Shown: piece by piece, positions 12,270 through 24,195 of the stretch
Numbering within the stretch: position 1 is the stretch's first letter
Layout: the number at the start of each line of letters is the position of its first letter
NCBI GenBank assembly: GCA_026724425.1
Contig: JAIUCV010000005.1
Coordinates: forward strand, 39,343,784-39,407,783
Origin: Erythrophleum ivorense
Taxonomy: Eukaryota > Streptophyta > Magnoliopsida > Fabales > Fabaceae
Length of the DNA stretch: 64,000 nt
Direction: 5' to 3'
Made by a program: the position numbers and the translations under genes
Notes under the pieces: model-generated
Told to the model about the DNA's origin: nothing
The model's input: only the letters and a program-made list of their open reading frames with translations
Databases searched by the model: none

Positions 12270-12720
12270 AAGATGAATTGTCTTGATTGTAAAATTTGTA
12301 CTCTTAGTCAGATTATTTGAACAACCAATCTTACAAATATTAGGTTATGAGTTGATAATAAACACACATATGACCATTTTATAGATGCATCTATTAAAAC
12401 TATATACTATTTGAATGATCCATATGATGGATGAATAAGTCCACATATATCACCTTGGATACGTTCTAGAAATGCAAAGAATTCAACACTAACTTTAACT
12501 AGTGATGGTCTAGTAATTAGTTTACTTTAAGAATAATTAGCATATAAGAATTTTTTGAATTAAAGAATCTTTTGGTTCTTTAATTAATGTCCATGTGAGT
12601 TCTTAATAATTTTTTGAATCATAATTGATATGGGATATCCTAATTGATCATGCCAACTAATAAATGTATTTGGATCAATAAGCTTCTAGTTTATTGTAAC
12701 ATGTAATTAAATTGTATTAA
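12270..12720 (-). pseudogene. Copia-1 integrase relic
   Basis: The minus strand reads RIQGDICGLIHPSYGSFK followed by VLIDASIKWSYVCLLSTHN, the start of the Copia integrase core (usually IHGDICGPI...VLIDASTRWSHVCLLSTRN). Stops are scattered through the flanks. Sequence at 11200-12270 is compatible with the integrase/RT linker but too decayed to assign. Confidence 0.8.
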
Positions 12721-12939
12721 TATTTGTATAGTACAAATTAGAAAATAAGGCATGTAATTTTTTAAAAATGTATTTATTTTTTGATACAATAGTTGTGATA
12801 TCTAGATATTTAATATTTTTTTCATTTATAGTCATAAATATGGTATCCATTGTGAGGGATATCTTCGAAGTTTAATAAATTTATTTGAGACTTAGTAGAT
12901 AATAATATGTTATCAATAATAAATTTTGTCATGTTGGGT

Positions 12940-13275
12940 AATAATATATTAGCTCTCAGAGTCTACACTTAGTTTTGTAATATCCAATATAGTATCGACA
13001 TTGGCATCACCTCTTATCAAATGACAAAAAATATTTTTCATCTTCATTATGTGTGTTATAGCACCATTTGGAAGACATATATCTTTATTATGGATCTTGT
13101 GTCTAACTAAAGAATGGGGAATATACATATTCTTCATTAAAAGAAACAAAACACATTATAAGAGATGTGACTCATAGATAAAATATATGAAAGCCATATT
13201 CAAGAAAAACACCAAAAAAAGAAAAATATAACCTCAAATATTCTTATCATTTCCATCTCCAATTCTTTTATCATG
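12940..13275 (-). pseudogene. Copia-1 protease-region relic
   Basis: The minus strand encodes IPHSLVRHKIHNKDICLPNGAITHI, resembling the Copia protease segment in which ICLxDSATTHTI holds the catalytic Asp-Ser. Here the Asp-Ser pair reads Asn-Gly, so the site is dead. The relic is cut at 13276 by element A. Confidence 0.7.
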
Positions 13276-14864
13276 ATCATTGTAATACCATAACATTTCT
13301 AGAACCTTTCAACTAGGGGCTTTGTACACGTTGCATTAATCAAATTGAGAGAGCTAATGCAAATATATGCGTTGTGTGAGGCTACAAAAACATTTTCTTT
13401 TATACTCTCTGGGCCCCACGAGTTTTCAAACATCATATCCTACTCATAATCTATCTATACAAGTCATAAATATCATAAAACATCTCATACAACCCGAATT
13501 TGATGCCCCACACATCAGAAAATGCATGTTTAATTTCGGGTCTAGATTTCAATTTTCTAGGACAAATTTTGAAAATTGATAATTAAATCTAAAAAAATTA
13601 AAATCTAACAAATTATAGCTTTCTAGAAATCCCTACATGTTAAATTTATGCTAAAAATACATCCAGGTCATGAAAACATCATTTGGACTATGATTGATGA
13701 TAGAAAAGTATCGCAAGTCCAGCTATCCTGGAGTTCTGATACAACTTACTGATATAGACTTTAAAATTTTATAACTAATTCCAAAAAAATTCAAGTAGAG
13801 TAAACTCTACGAATATGGAAAGCTACATATGTCTAATTTAAGGAAAAAATAACTCCAGATCCAGAAAATGTCATTAAGCTAATGAAAATTGATGGAATAG
13901 GATCGAGGTCCTGTTGCACTACTAACAGTAAATTTCAATTTAAAAAATGCATATCTCTCTTTACACACCTCTAAATGAGGTGCTTCTAGTGGTTACAGGT
14001 CATTGGAAATGTTTAGTTTCTTCATGCAAAATTTTAGGACCATTGGATCTTAGTTGGCCCTAAGATGACACAAAAATAATTCTAACCAAATGAACTATAA
14101 CTCATACCAACATGTAAAACTTGTTGAATTTTGAAAAATCATAACAAATTTTATAGAACTCCAAATAATGCAATTTTTAGGCCAACACAAAGCTCTATAT
14201 GAGATCTATATGTGTGTAACATATTAGCTCCAAAATCATTCATTTAGTCACTTTGTGACATAAGGTTGTAAAATGGCACTTTTAAGCCTTTATATGTGTC
14301 ATTTAGGTACCAAATTCTTTTTTAATATCATCATGACCATTTGAGCATGTGGAAAAGCATAAAAACAACCCACTAAACATGCTCAAAGGGTCTAAATACT
14401 CATACATCACAACTTCACTCTCCCACTTGCCCTTATACAAAAGATCCTACATGCATTTCAATGTCAAAAACATCCATTCTCATTTATATGCTTTCAATTT
14501 CCATACATACTTTATATATTCATACATGTTCAAAGGGCTATACATCATATACATCATTGCATTACATCATTTGACATCCACATGGCTATAATACTAGCAT
14601 TTTACAACTTCTTTGCCAACCTCTATGTCTTCAAGTGTGGTGGTTCCCAAATTCCTTGTTATTTTGATCCACCTAGACATGTTAGGTAATGGGGAGGGAG
14701 TGAGATTTAAAGAATCTCAATAGCCCTATACAATTTCAATCATACATGATGGATGTAATTTCATACAAAGGAATGCCATGCATGGTCTATGAGCTACCTA
14801 TGCATATCAAGAACATGGTTTCCATTTCATAAGTCTCAAATATATCAAAGTAGACTCTCAAGAC

Positions 14865-15030
14865 CTTAGTTAGCCTCACCCACTTCTCTCAAGAATTTTG
14901 GACTTGCCTCACCTATTTTTTTTAGGATTTTGACTAAGCCTCACTCTTCTTGAGATTTCTAGCTTGTCTCACCTATACTAAGGGGCTTTTGACTCATCCT
15001 CACTCTTATCAGGGAAATTTTAGCATTACC
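14865..15030. repeat. ~31-bp tandem array in element A
   Basis: Five to six diverged units alternate a GGxxTTTTGxCT block with a CCTCACxxxTT block. The same array is found in B, F and I at the equivalent place. Confidence 0.75.
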
Positions 15031-16454
15031 AAGTCTATTCAAGTCTTATTCACACATAAAATCAATTCAAGACACATAAGTGGCACCACATATATTCTTA
15101 CTAGCTAGACATGCTTTTCATAGTTCAATACACATACAAGCATCCAAAGTAAGAAAACATCTACATATATACATGAGAGAAAGGTTGGAAGGTTACCTTA
15201 TAATGAATCACAATACTTTTCTCTCAAAATTCCTTTCCCCTTCTTAGTCACACTTTTGCAAGGAGGTAGGACTTGTTTCTCTTAGCCTATATACACAAAT
15301 GGAGTATAACTAAGCCATTGAAATAAAACTTAGCTCCTTACAATTCAAGACTAGGCTACTTGACTCAAAGACCTCATTATGGTTCCATGATACACATAAT
15401 GAAGTAACACATCGAGTTCTTGCTCTTGGCTCCTATTTCTTGATCATTCTAGATGTCTTGATATAAATTAAACTCTTGGGAGTCATCACAACTCCAATCC
15501 AAGGGTTCTAGACTCATAATACTTCTTTATACTCTAATATGGAACCTACAAGTCCATCTTGTCTTATAAGCCTCCTAAATTCATTCCAAGGCTTCCTTTA
15601 AGGTTTTTTTACTCATAATTAGCCCCTTTCTAGCCTTAGATCAATTTAAATTACTCCTTAGGTGTTCCAGCTCCCTTGAGGCTAAGATATGTACATAAAA
15701 GGAGCCCTTGGAGTTGCTTGCTTTTTCCCTTGAGGGAATGGCTCTTTGCAATCTTCCTAGAGGTCTAATGGACTTATATAAGCTCTTAGATAAGCTAGAA
15801 TAGCTCTAGAAAAATTAAACTTAAGTATTTGTCTTAAATCTCCAAGATTCTCAATCTTGAACTTCATTGCTTCTCATTTGATTCCAATGGACTATTCTTA
15901 ATTCTCAAACTCTCAATCACTTGTTTCTCTCTTGCTAAAGTTAGAATTCATCTTCCTTTAAGTGGGCTAGGTCTGACTCAAATTTCACTAAAGAGAAACA
16001 TCCAAAAAGAAGCCATTAAAACTCAAGAAGCTTACCTTGTTTGTGAGCTTTTTCAAAAGACTTCCACTTGTAACAAGCCTCTCCTTCCAAGACTTCCTTC
16101 TTCTACTTGGGCTGACCTCAAAACAAAACCATATCAACCTCCAGATTCAAGGAAAGAGAAAAGAGAAAATGGAGAAGAGACTTGGCATGAGAAGAAGAAA
16201 GGAAAGGAGCAAGGTTTCTTACCTTTTCAAAACTTCTACTTCCTCTCTTAGCTCTCCCTCCTATGTGCCTCTCTCTCTAGCCACTAAGTTTTGGACTCTT
16301 TAAGAAGCAAAATGTCACTTTTCATGTTTTTCAGACTAAATCTTGCTATAACAGGAAGTACCCCTCGTTACGATGAGCACTTATTAGTCATAAGTCCCCC
16401 TATTTTGGCTACAGTTAGTGCTATTGCGAGAAACTCTCTAGATTTTGTATGAGC

Positions 16455-16585
16455 TATGAACTTGCTATAGCAAACTGGCTTCTCACTATAGTGAACAGGC
16501 TCTGTCGCTATAGCGAACAGCATTCTTGCTATAGCTAACAGATACACTCGCTATAGCTAATAGGCCTCCTCGTTATAGGTAGAGA
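16455..16585. repeat. 22-bp-period array of GCTATAGC palindromes in element A
   Basis: GCTATAG or close variants begin at 16464, 16484, 16507, 16528, 16550 and 16572, a period of 20-23 bases. The core TCGCTATAGCGAACAG is near-palindromic. More decayed versions extend left to about 16340. Confidence 0.8.
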
Positions 16586-16642
16586 ACTTAGAAAAATTTT
16601 GAAACCTTGAGTTCTCATGTCTACAAAAACTTGGATGTTACA

Positions 16643-16998
16643 ATCATTCTTGAAGAAATTTGCTACATCTAAATATGCTGTGTCATCAAGGCCATTGAAG
16701 TTATCATCCTTGTATTCAAAGTTTGCCTCAATATCATCATTTTGGTAATCAAATTTGTCTTATCTTTTTTCCCCTTCCTTTTAATGGAGGTTTGATAAAG
16801 CTTCACAATATGCTTAGGCGTATGACAAGTATAGTGTCCTTTTATACCATATCAAAAACAGATTTTTTGTATTTTTTTAAGGATTATTATGACCAACCTT
16901 ATCTTATTCTTTTGGCGATCAAAATTGTTACTATTAAAATCATGATAATAGTAATTATTGCATCCTTTATCATGACTAAGACCATGTCCTAAGACCAT
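16643..16998 (-). pseudogene. Copia-1 gag C-terminal segment between inserts A and B
   Basis: The minus strand reads HGLSHDKGCNNYYYHDFNSNNFDRQKNK, typical of the Gly/Arg/Asn-rich tail of this Copia gag type, then YKDDNFNGLDDTAYLDVANFFKND next to insert A. The first five bases (ATCAT) are the target duplication of A and the last five (ACCAT) that of B. Confidence 0.75.
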
Positions 16999-19900
16999 TG
17001 TAATGACTTGTTTTTTAGAAATTGAATTGAACCTGATAAATGAGATAGAATCACCCTAAAGCAATGCATATTGAGACTAATTGAGATTAGAATGAGAATT
17101 AGAACATCTCAAAATATGGTTTAGAATCTAAAGATAGCTTGAAATCAGAGCCAAAACGGGCTAAATGAATTTAAAGAAAATGTAGTAACAAAATCATAAT
17201 TTTAGATAACTTTTTGAAAACTTAAAAGAGGGAGTTTTAAATGAAAAAATTAAGTTTTTCGGGGTTCTTAAAGGCCCTAAAAATTATAAAAACCTTTAGA
17301 ATGGCCAAAACCCCTCTAGTATATATTTTTGGTCATCAGTTGACTAAAACTTTGACTGAACGATTTGATAAGGTTTTAAATCTAATTTGGATAAACCCAA
17401 AGGCATTTTATGAATTAGATTATCTAAATTTCATGATGGAAAAGATAGTTCTTAAAAAGGAGTTGAAATGAGCTCAAATGGAGAAAACCAAGTTGATGGA
17501 CAAAATTAGAATTTTAAAAAGTGTCATAATAAAGCTCCTTCTTTTTATTCAGCATGCCCCATCTTTTCCACTCTTCCTAACTAACTTTGTTCTATCTCAA
17601 ACTAGCACCTAAACCATCTTGAAGTGGTGTACAAGAAGGAGAAGAGAAGGGAGAGAAATTCAAGCAAAAAGGTTAGAAATAATCACTTTTTCATACTCTC
17701 TCCTCCATTAAAGTTCTTTTCCTCTTTCTCCTTTCTCTTCTCATGGTCTTAGTGTCTTAAATGGTGATGTTCTGTAGCTAGTTTAGTAGAGGGTAGGGAG
17801 AATTTGGAGAAACTCTTAGAAGTTTAGAAAAGTTCTTTTGATAAGCTTTGAAATAAGGTAAGAAACTATGACCAAACTTGCTTCTTCTTAACTTCCTCTT
17901 GCTTGTGTGTTTTGGCCAAACCTAGGACGATATGTAGGGAGTTTGATTTTGATCCAAACATGATAGAAATTGGGGTTTTGATGCATGGAGAATCATATGG
18001 AACAATTAGAATTCAAAAAGAAGCAATGGATACCAAGTTATGGAAATTAGGATTTTGATTGCACCTAATGATTTATAAAGTTTTCTAATGATAATTTACC
18101 TTCTATAAGAGTATGTTTGAGTTCACAAGAGACCTAGGAACCTTTACAAGTGCCAATTCCTTAAGAAAAATAAATGAAACTATGGGTTCTCTAAGGAAGG
18201 CATGTCTCGACCAAAAAGAGAATGAGGTACCTAGGAAGAATTTTCTTTGATTCCAAGGATAGAAATAGTCTAGATATAAATTATAGACACTAAAGGAACC
18301 ATTGGTTTTAAGTTAGAAACTATATTTTGAAATTTGAAAGTTTAGGGTTCTATTATGCATAAAGAAGCAACTTAGTGTTAGACTCTTTGATTTAAGTTGA
18401 TGATGACTCTAATGAGTTTAAATAGAGTCATGTGACTTAGATTAAGTGAGAAATTAGAGCTAAGTTAATGAATTATATGAGTTGCTTCATTATGCCCTTG
18501 TAATTATATCCTTGTAAGGAACCATATACACGCCATAAGCTATAAGTAGCTTATGAAGAGTTTATGTGAGACTAGAGATGGTTTCATTGATGTATTTGTA
18601 TCTTATTTGATGTATCTAGGCCAAACAAATCAAGCCTTCTCCAAGTGTGTATGTGATGCTAAACCAAGGAGCTAGGAATCAAAGGAAGAATTTGTATTTC
18701 TTGATCAAAGGTAGCTCTTCATAAATTCTTGTATGTATATCTTAGTTGTTTGATTGTCATTGATTGCTTGTATATATGTTTAGACCAATGAACATGACTA
18801 TTGCTATTAGCTTGATGAATTGATGACATTATGCTTCTTAAATTGCTTTGAAAATGTGAGATGGCTCTTGATGGATGAGGTTGTGCCAAAAGTCCCTTGG
18901 TTTAGGTGAGGTGAAGCTAAAAGCCCTTAAGTAAGAGTGAGACAAGGCCAAAAGTCTAAAAAATGAGTGAGGCTAAATTAAAAGTTTCTAAAAAGTGGAT
19001 GAGACTAATCCAAAAATCCCAATAATCAGGTGAGGTTAGATTAAAAGTCCCTAGAACTTATTTTTGATCTCTTATTGTTTTCATATGACTTTGGAAATAT
19101 GATTATGTTTGAAGTATGGAAGCACTTGATGTATGCTTGCTCTCTTTGACACGGTAACATGCCATATATGTATACTTGAAATGTTGAATGAGTTATTGGG
19201 ATTCTTTGAATCTCACTCTCCCCCACTTTATGTCAAACCTTGCCTAGGTAACTCTCATGGAACAAGGAGTGAAGACCAAGAAGCTTAAGTTGTAGCACTT
19301 TGACAATAGAATAGAATTTGATATAATTTAATGTCAAAGTATGTATGCATATATTATTTATGAGATTTAATCTTTTGCTCATGTGTAAAAGTATGGAAAT
19401 ATGTTGTATGTACTAAATTTGGAGCCAAATATACGAGAACATAGATTTTGGTATGTGTGTGGCTTGCCAAATGTGTGTATGAAGCTAAGTGGGAAAGTGG
19501 TTTTGAGTTCTATGATGATTTGGATCTGTTATGATACCTATATATGCTGTGATTGAGGTTTTGGACTTGCTCAAATGGTCAAAATACATGTGAGAAGCCA
19601 TTTTGAACCACTTGAAACCATTTGTGCACCATTTTAAGCCATAATCTTACTCTAAACCAAAACCAAACGAAATGGACAATTTTTGGCATGAAATGTGGCA
19701 GGCATATAGATCTCATTTAGATATTTTCACACATCTAAAGAATACAATTTTTGGAGCTCTATAGAATTTTTTATAATTTTCAAAATTGGTTGAATTATGC
19801 AAAAACTGCCTGTGCACAATTTATTTTGTCAATTCTATTTTTCTGGGTATTTGAAGGGCCAAATGAAGTCCAATCCTTATAAAATTTTAGAAGAATATAG

Positions 19901-20444
19901 TTGGAATCATAAGCTTTTTATAGCCACGAGATCACTTGATTTGGAGCTTTGTAGTTTGAGATATACATTTTTAAAGTTCCAGGCCTATACTAAGGCAAAA
20001 TTCTAATAGTGGTACTATTCTATTAGAACTTTATGCACTAAATGATATTGTTTTGATTTGAAATTTTTACAACATGTAGATTAGGTCTTGAGTTTTCTAT
20101 AGAGTCCTAATTTGCATAATTTGAAAATTTTTAGCTCAAGTTATGAATTTTTGAAATTGTGACATAATTTATGAAACCATGGAAAATGAAAGTGTAATGC
20201 TAGTCTTGATGTGTATGGCTTAAACTTGAAGTCCATACTTCATTTTATAGTGTTTTTGTATGAATAAATGTATTAAGGATGGAAGATGTGTTTGGTAAGT
20301 TAAAATGATTCATTTAACCAGAAATGAATTATTTTTGACCTTTAATTATAACAAATTTCATTGCTAAAAATATTAAATTTACAAAAATAGATGTTATAAG
20401 CACTTTGTAACAAAAATTGAGTGCTATCTACCTATGGTATTACA
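16999..20444 (+). mobile_element. Element B: 3.45-kb TG...CA element, same family as A, TSD ACCAT/ACCAC
   Basis: It starts TGTAATGAC and ends GGTATTACA, with ACCAT before (16994-16998) and ACCAC after (20445-20449), a five-base duplication with one change. It lies in Copia-1 gag in plus orientation. It has donor-like motifs at 17666-17680 (weaker, GGTTAG) and 17851-17866 (AAGGTAAG) and the 31-bp array at 18880-19050. It is non-coding. Its uninterrupted structure makes it the best reference for the family here. Confidence 0.83.
18880..19055. repeat. 31-bp tandem array in element B, six units
   Basis: CCAAAAGTCC-like cores begin at 18886, 18917, 18948, 18978, 19010 and 19041, each followed about 15 bases later by GGTGAGG/GAGTGAG. 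This is the reverse complement of the arrays in A, F and I. Confidence 0.85.
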
Positions 20445-20631
20445 ACCACGACCATAATTTTTTACTTTTTAGAGTTATTATGCATTGTTGTATTCACTTT
20501 AGGGAATTGAGTAGATCTAATGGGACGAATTTTATAGTTTTTTTTAATTAATAACTCGTTATTTTGTTTAGTCATAAGAAGGCATAAGATCAATATTTGA
20601 AGTAGTTTTTGAAACCTTTTTCATGATATTA
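20445..20631 (-). pseudogene. Copia-1 gag middle segment
   Basis: The minus strand carries QYHEKGFKN-like sequence, an eroded LISCLLVAEQNNELL block and KIRPIRSTQFPKVN. This is the gag stretch normally written QYREKGFKKYSELISCLLVAEQNNELLMKNHxxRPTGSxPFPEVN. It ends in NYGRG, which joins to HGLSHDKG across insert B. Confidence 0.75.
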
Positions 20632-21032
20632 TGACAAAGAGCACATTATAAAAAAGTATTTGGGCTAATCAAATCATCAAAAATCGAAGTAAAAGTCCAA
20701 ATAAGTAGCCTAACTTATAAAAGCCTAACTTCCTGAATTTTTTGGCTTCTAAGACCGGCCTATTTTAAGCCGTTCCTTATTTTTAAATACTTTCATTTTA
20801 TTATGCATTTATTGTTTTAGAAGACTTTCCTATTTTATGGCATTTCCTTATATTAGGAGCTATTACTTTATTTATTAGATTTGACTAGAGTTTTCTAGTT
20901 TCGCTATAAATACCCCATGTAGTGATTTATGACTTATCAATAATGAATTATTCAATATAAGTTCTTTTGTTCTTGTGCATTTTTGTGTTTGTGCAAATGT
21001 GTTTAACTTTCAACACGCTCTATGTTGTATCA
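20632..21032 (+). mobile_element. Solo LTR of 401 bp (Copia-like) inserted in Copia-1 gag
   Basis: It runs from TGACAAAG to TTGTATCA, with TATTA before and TATTG after. The insertion breaks the gag codons for the conserved QY pair (CAATAT on the gag strand). A TATA-like CTATAAATACC near 20905 indicates plus orientation. The terminal TGA...TCA is as expected of an LTR. Confidence 0.75.
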
Positions 21033-21470
21033 TATTGCAACTAGAAGAGCACATTTGAAGTATGAAAAGTCGAAAAGGCTTTTTTTAACAAGTCTTCATC
21101 AATTTTTCTCCTCATGATTTTAATTAAGAATTAATTTAAAAAACTATTGATTTATACTTACAAATTTAAAATCCTGCAACCATAAACACATCCAATCATA
21201 ATGAGCTTTAAATAGTATTACCATTTCCTAATGGTTATACCATTCAAGCAAATTTTTAGCATTAGATATTATGCTTTTAACCTTTCATGTAGATGATGGT
21301 GAAAAAAAATCATTACTTTTGCCTTGTCTTGATTAGATGCTTTGTTTCCTATGAAAATTGCATTTCCTAGACTCTTAGCATCTAGGAAAATTCTAACATC
21401 TAGCATTTAGAATAAATGATTCTTGCCTATTATATCAAATGCCACAAAATCAAATTTGGTAAGATTTGAC
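21033..21470 (-). pseudogene. Copia-1 gag N-terminal segment
   Basis: From about 21470 the minus strand reads MSNLTKFDFVAFDIIGKN, the hallmark gag start of this Copia group (MSNLxKLDFVALDISGKNY). Further on NKASNQDKAKVMIFF and KKAFSTFHTSNVLF are visible between stops. The piece ends at the solo LTR insertion inside the QYREK motif. Confidence 0.85.
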
Positions 21471-21556
21471 ATGATACAAGCTAATATAAAAAAATGAGAA
21501 TAAGTTTTAGATAACTTTAGATATTGAACAAAACAAATAGAGTAGTAGTAGTAGTC

Positions 21557-21559
<3 letters not shown>

Positions 21560-21594
<35 letters not shown>
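21560..21594. repeat. (AAT)n microsatellite
   Basis: About eleven TAA/AAT triplets, with a related TAG/TAGT stretch to the left. The poly-Tyr reading frame on the minus strand is a by-product of this tract. Confidence 0.95.
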
Positions 21595-21599
21595 TCATA

Positions 21600-22500
21600 G
21601 CATATTGCCAATATTAAAGAGAATAGGCCTTTTGTTCAAAATTTAAAATTTTTTTCTTTTCTTTTAAAGGATGCATACACCTAAAAGAACAAAAGAACTA
21701 ATATTTATATGACTTTTTATGATTTGCAAATAAAGATTACTAAATTAATAGCTATAATAGTATAAATGAATGCACTTTGTTTCTAATACATTATTGAAAT
21801 ATTTTCAGTTACAAAATTAAATTTTTGAGAAAAGTTAATGCATTAAATGGGAAATTGTTTTATAGAAATTAATAATATTTAAAACATAATGGAGAATTTG
21901 TTGATTGGTTTTTTTGGTTGTATAAGTATATGTACACCTTTTATTGTTGTTCATTTGATAAGCACTTCAGTAACAATACAATTATTCTTTTTTCTTATAG
22001 ATAAGAAGTGATGTCAATGGATTCCACTAATTTTTCATGTATATGGCATAATACAACCAATCATAAAGGAATTATAATTGATGAATTAAGACTTATGTTT
22101 GTCAATTTTTCAAGATCTTTACACATTGGTGATAGTGAAGGTGACAAGCCATACATCTAGGCTTCAGAAGCTCAACAAATATATTATGTGAAAGATGAGT
22201 TGGATAAAAACTAGAGCATGGTCAAGCATCTAAAACTATGTAACTTGTATGACATAGGTGAAGAAGATAAGGGTATAAGAGTGAGTTGTTATAACCTCAA
22301 CACTTAGAAATGCTATTCCCAGATGGAGAAGCAAATTTATACTTGTCTACTTCAATTGTTTTCCAATTCTTCTTTTGCTTCTATTTGATTAAATGTGTGT
22401 CTAATTTTTTAATATATAATTGTAAATGATCTGTTATATATCTTTAGCTATATCTTATGTATATTAAATTTGAACTCATGCTATTTTGTTTTAATTAACA
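21600..22500. other. Spacer between Copia-1 and a transposase relic, no gene seen
   Basis: AT-rich, with many stops on both strands. The right half could be upstream exon or intron sequence of the Transposase_24 relic, but no motif supports that. Confidence 0.5.
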
Positions 22501-23017
22501 TAAATTTTGAAGATGAAGAGGTTTTTGAAGAAGTCTAGATCAGTCACCATTGGTGGAGATAGTGTACCTAGCATCGAAAGTCCTCTAATGAGTCCACTGG
22601 GTCGAGGGGCTTGGCTAAGGTTGTTCCGCCTAGCCTATCCATGTTGGCCACTTCTAACATTTGAATTACCTAGTTGGATATTACTAATGATGACCTTTGC
22701 ACAAAGGAAGACAATGAATAAATTAGACAACTTATACAACCCAGGTGAAGATGATGAAGAACAAGTTGGATGGTTGATGTTACTAGTAAGTAAATTAATG
22801 AGTTCCTAAGGGCTAAGTTGTTTATTTCTAATTTTTGTACTAATTAAATTAATTCCACAAATGAACAAGGTGAGGTAAGGTCCAAATAGCTAATAGTGTA
22901 TGCTGTATAGGCCTTTCCTTATGGGCAAAGGGTTGTTGTCCTCCTTAATGACACCAACCATATGATTGGAGATATAAGTAGACAACTTGGTGTTTATATG
23001 AGTATCTTTGAGAAAAA

Positions 23018-24195
23018 TTGTGAATTACAAGAATTGGAGTTATATTCCAACTGAGTACAAGAATGATATGTATAGGAACACTATACAGGTAATAGCATAT
23101 TGATTATTCAATTCTTTTAGCACCTTGATTCTGTATCTTTATTAACTGTATATTTTATCTTGCAGACAAAGTTTGAAGTCAAGATGTGTATGAGAAATTT
23201 ATTTTGTAATCAATCAGAGTTAAGTGGAACAATGCACAGTATGACTTGTACTAGCATAAAAATGATAGGACTCACACTGGATACTAGTTACTTGATGATG
23301 TTCCATAGGGCATTCAAAGGGATCAATATGTGACTTTTGCAGACTAGTCTTGACCTAAAAACTAAGGTGATCACACTTGTTTTTCAAGATATATCAATTT
23401 ATGTTCGATCTTATTATTATGTTTCTGTTAATCACCAGGTGATTACTAAGAAAAATGAATAAAATAAAAGGAAGCAAATGATGCCATACATTAGTGGATC
23501 TAAATATCTTGCATAAAAGAAGGATAAAATCGTAAGTTCACTTTAGTAAATAATACAACTAAACTTTAAATGAAATTTGAGATATGTTATTTTTTTCTTC
23601 AAATTTGTAGCAAGGTGAGTGTGGAAGCCCACTCACTGGGGGAGATATGTGGACTGTAGCCTATAAGAGGGTTAATGGATCATTCATCAATGACAAAGCT
23701 AAAGCTATCAATGTAAGTTTTTGAATTTTATAGGAATAGCCTTATGATTTTATTGAAATGATTTATTTTTGAAATGTTTTATTACTTTTTATTTGAATTT
23801 GCAGGAAAAGATTTTTATGTATCAAGTTGAGGACTCTTCTTCACAAGAAATTTCAAGTAACGATTCATTGGCTAGGGGTTTAGGAAGCCAAAAGCATTCT
23901 AGTCAAGTCTAAAAATCAGGATTGGGTGTTTTCTTGTCCCAAGTGTTTGGACATCATGCTAATGGACAATCATCACTTGGGCCTTCTTACATTGAGTTGT
24001 AGAACGAAGTGACACTACTTAAATCATAAATGGAGGAAAGAGACACACAACAATGACAATTGGAGGTAGCTATGGTTGTAAGTGGACAATAGCAGACAAA
24101 AGTTCTACTTGAAACTATTGAAAACTGCCATTATGCCTTTTGTAACCAACAATTCTGTGATAGTGGTTATTGTAACAATCGCTAAATGCACTAAA
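23018..24195 (+). repeat. Tandem duplication, copy 1 (~1.18 kb)
   Basis: It begins with GAATTACAAGAATTGGAG and ends in AACAATCGCTAAATGCAC. The unit carries the 3' exons of the transposase relic. Confidence 0.85.

Larger units (their letters stand above)
13281..16642 (-). mobile_element. Element A: 3.36-kb TG...CA element (solo-LTR-like), TSD ATCAT
   Basis: It starts TGTAATACC and ends GGATGTTACA on the plus strand and is flanked by ATCAT at 13276-13280 and 16643-16647. Ends and duplication length fit integrase-mediated LTR insertion. It is non-coding. Comparison with B, C and F gives a minus orientation: 31-bp array at 14865-15020, donor-like motifs at 16216-16225 and 16031-16040, and a palindromic array near its start at 16455-16585. 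No second LTR or internal region is adjacent. Confidence 0.85.
9270..21480 (-). mobile_element. Copia-1: decayed Ty1/Copia element split by three later insertions
   Basis: Reading right to left gives the Copia order gag (from about 21470), protease, integrase, reverse transcriptase, RNase H and an LTR-like AT-rich segment at the left. Stops and frameshifts are frequent. The host sequence is interrupted by a solo LTR (20632-21032), element B (16999-20444) and element A (13281-16642). Gag reads through two of the junctions when the inserts are removed. No convincing 5' LTR is seen right of the gag start. Confidence 0.85.

Noticed and set aside
21407..21598. Poly-Tyr protein start
   Set aside because: The Tyr run is an (AAT)n tract; the real signal is the downstream Copia gag start MSNLTKFDF.
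22507..22809. Stand-alone host gene of 100 codons
   Set aside because: It sits directly upstream of, and in the same orientation as, the Transposase_24 relic, so it is more likely part of that relic.
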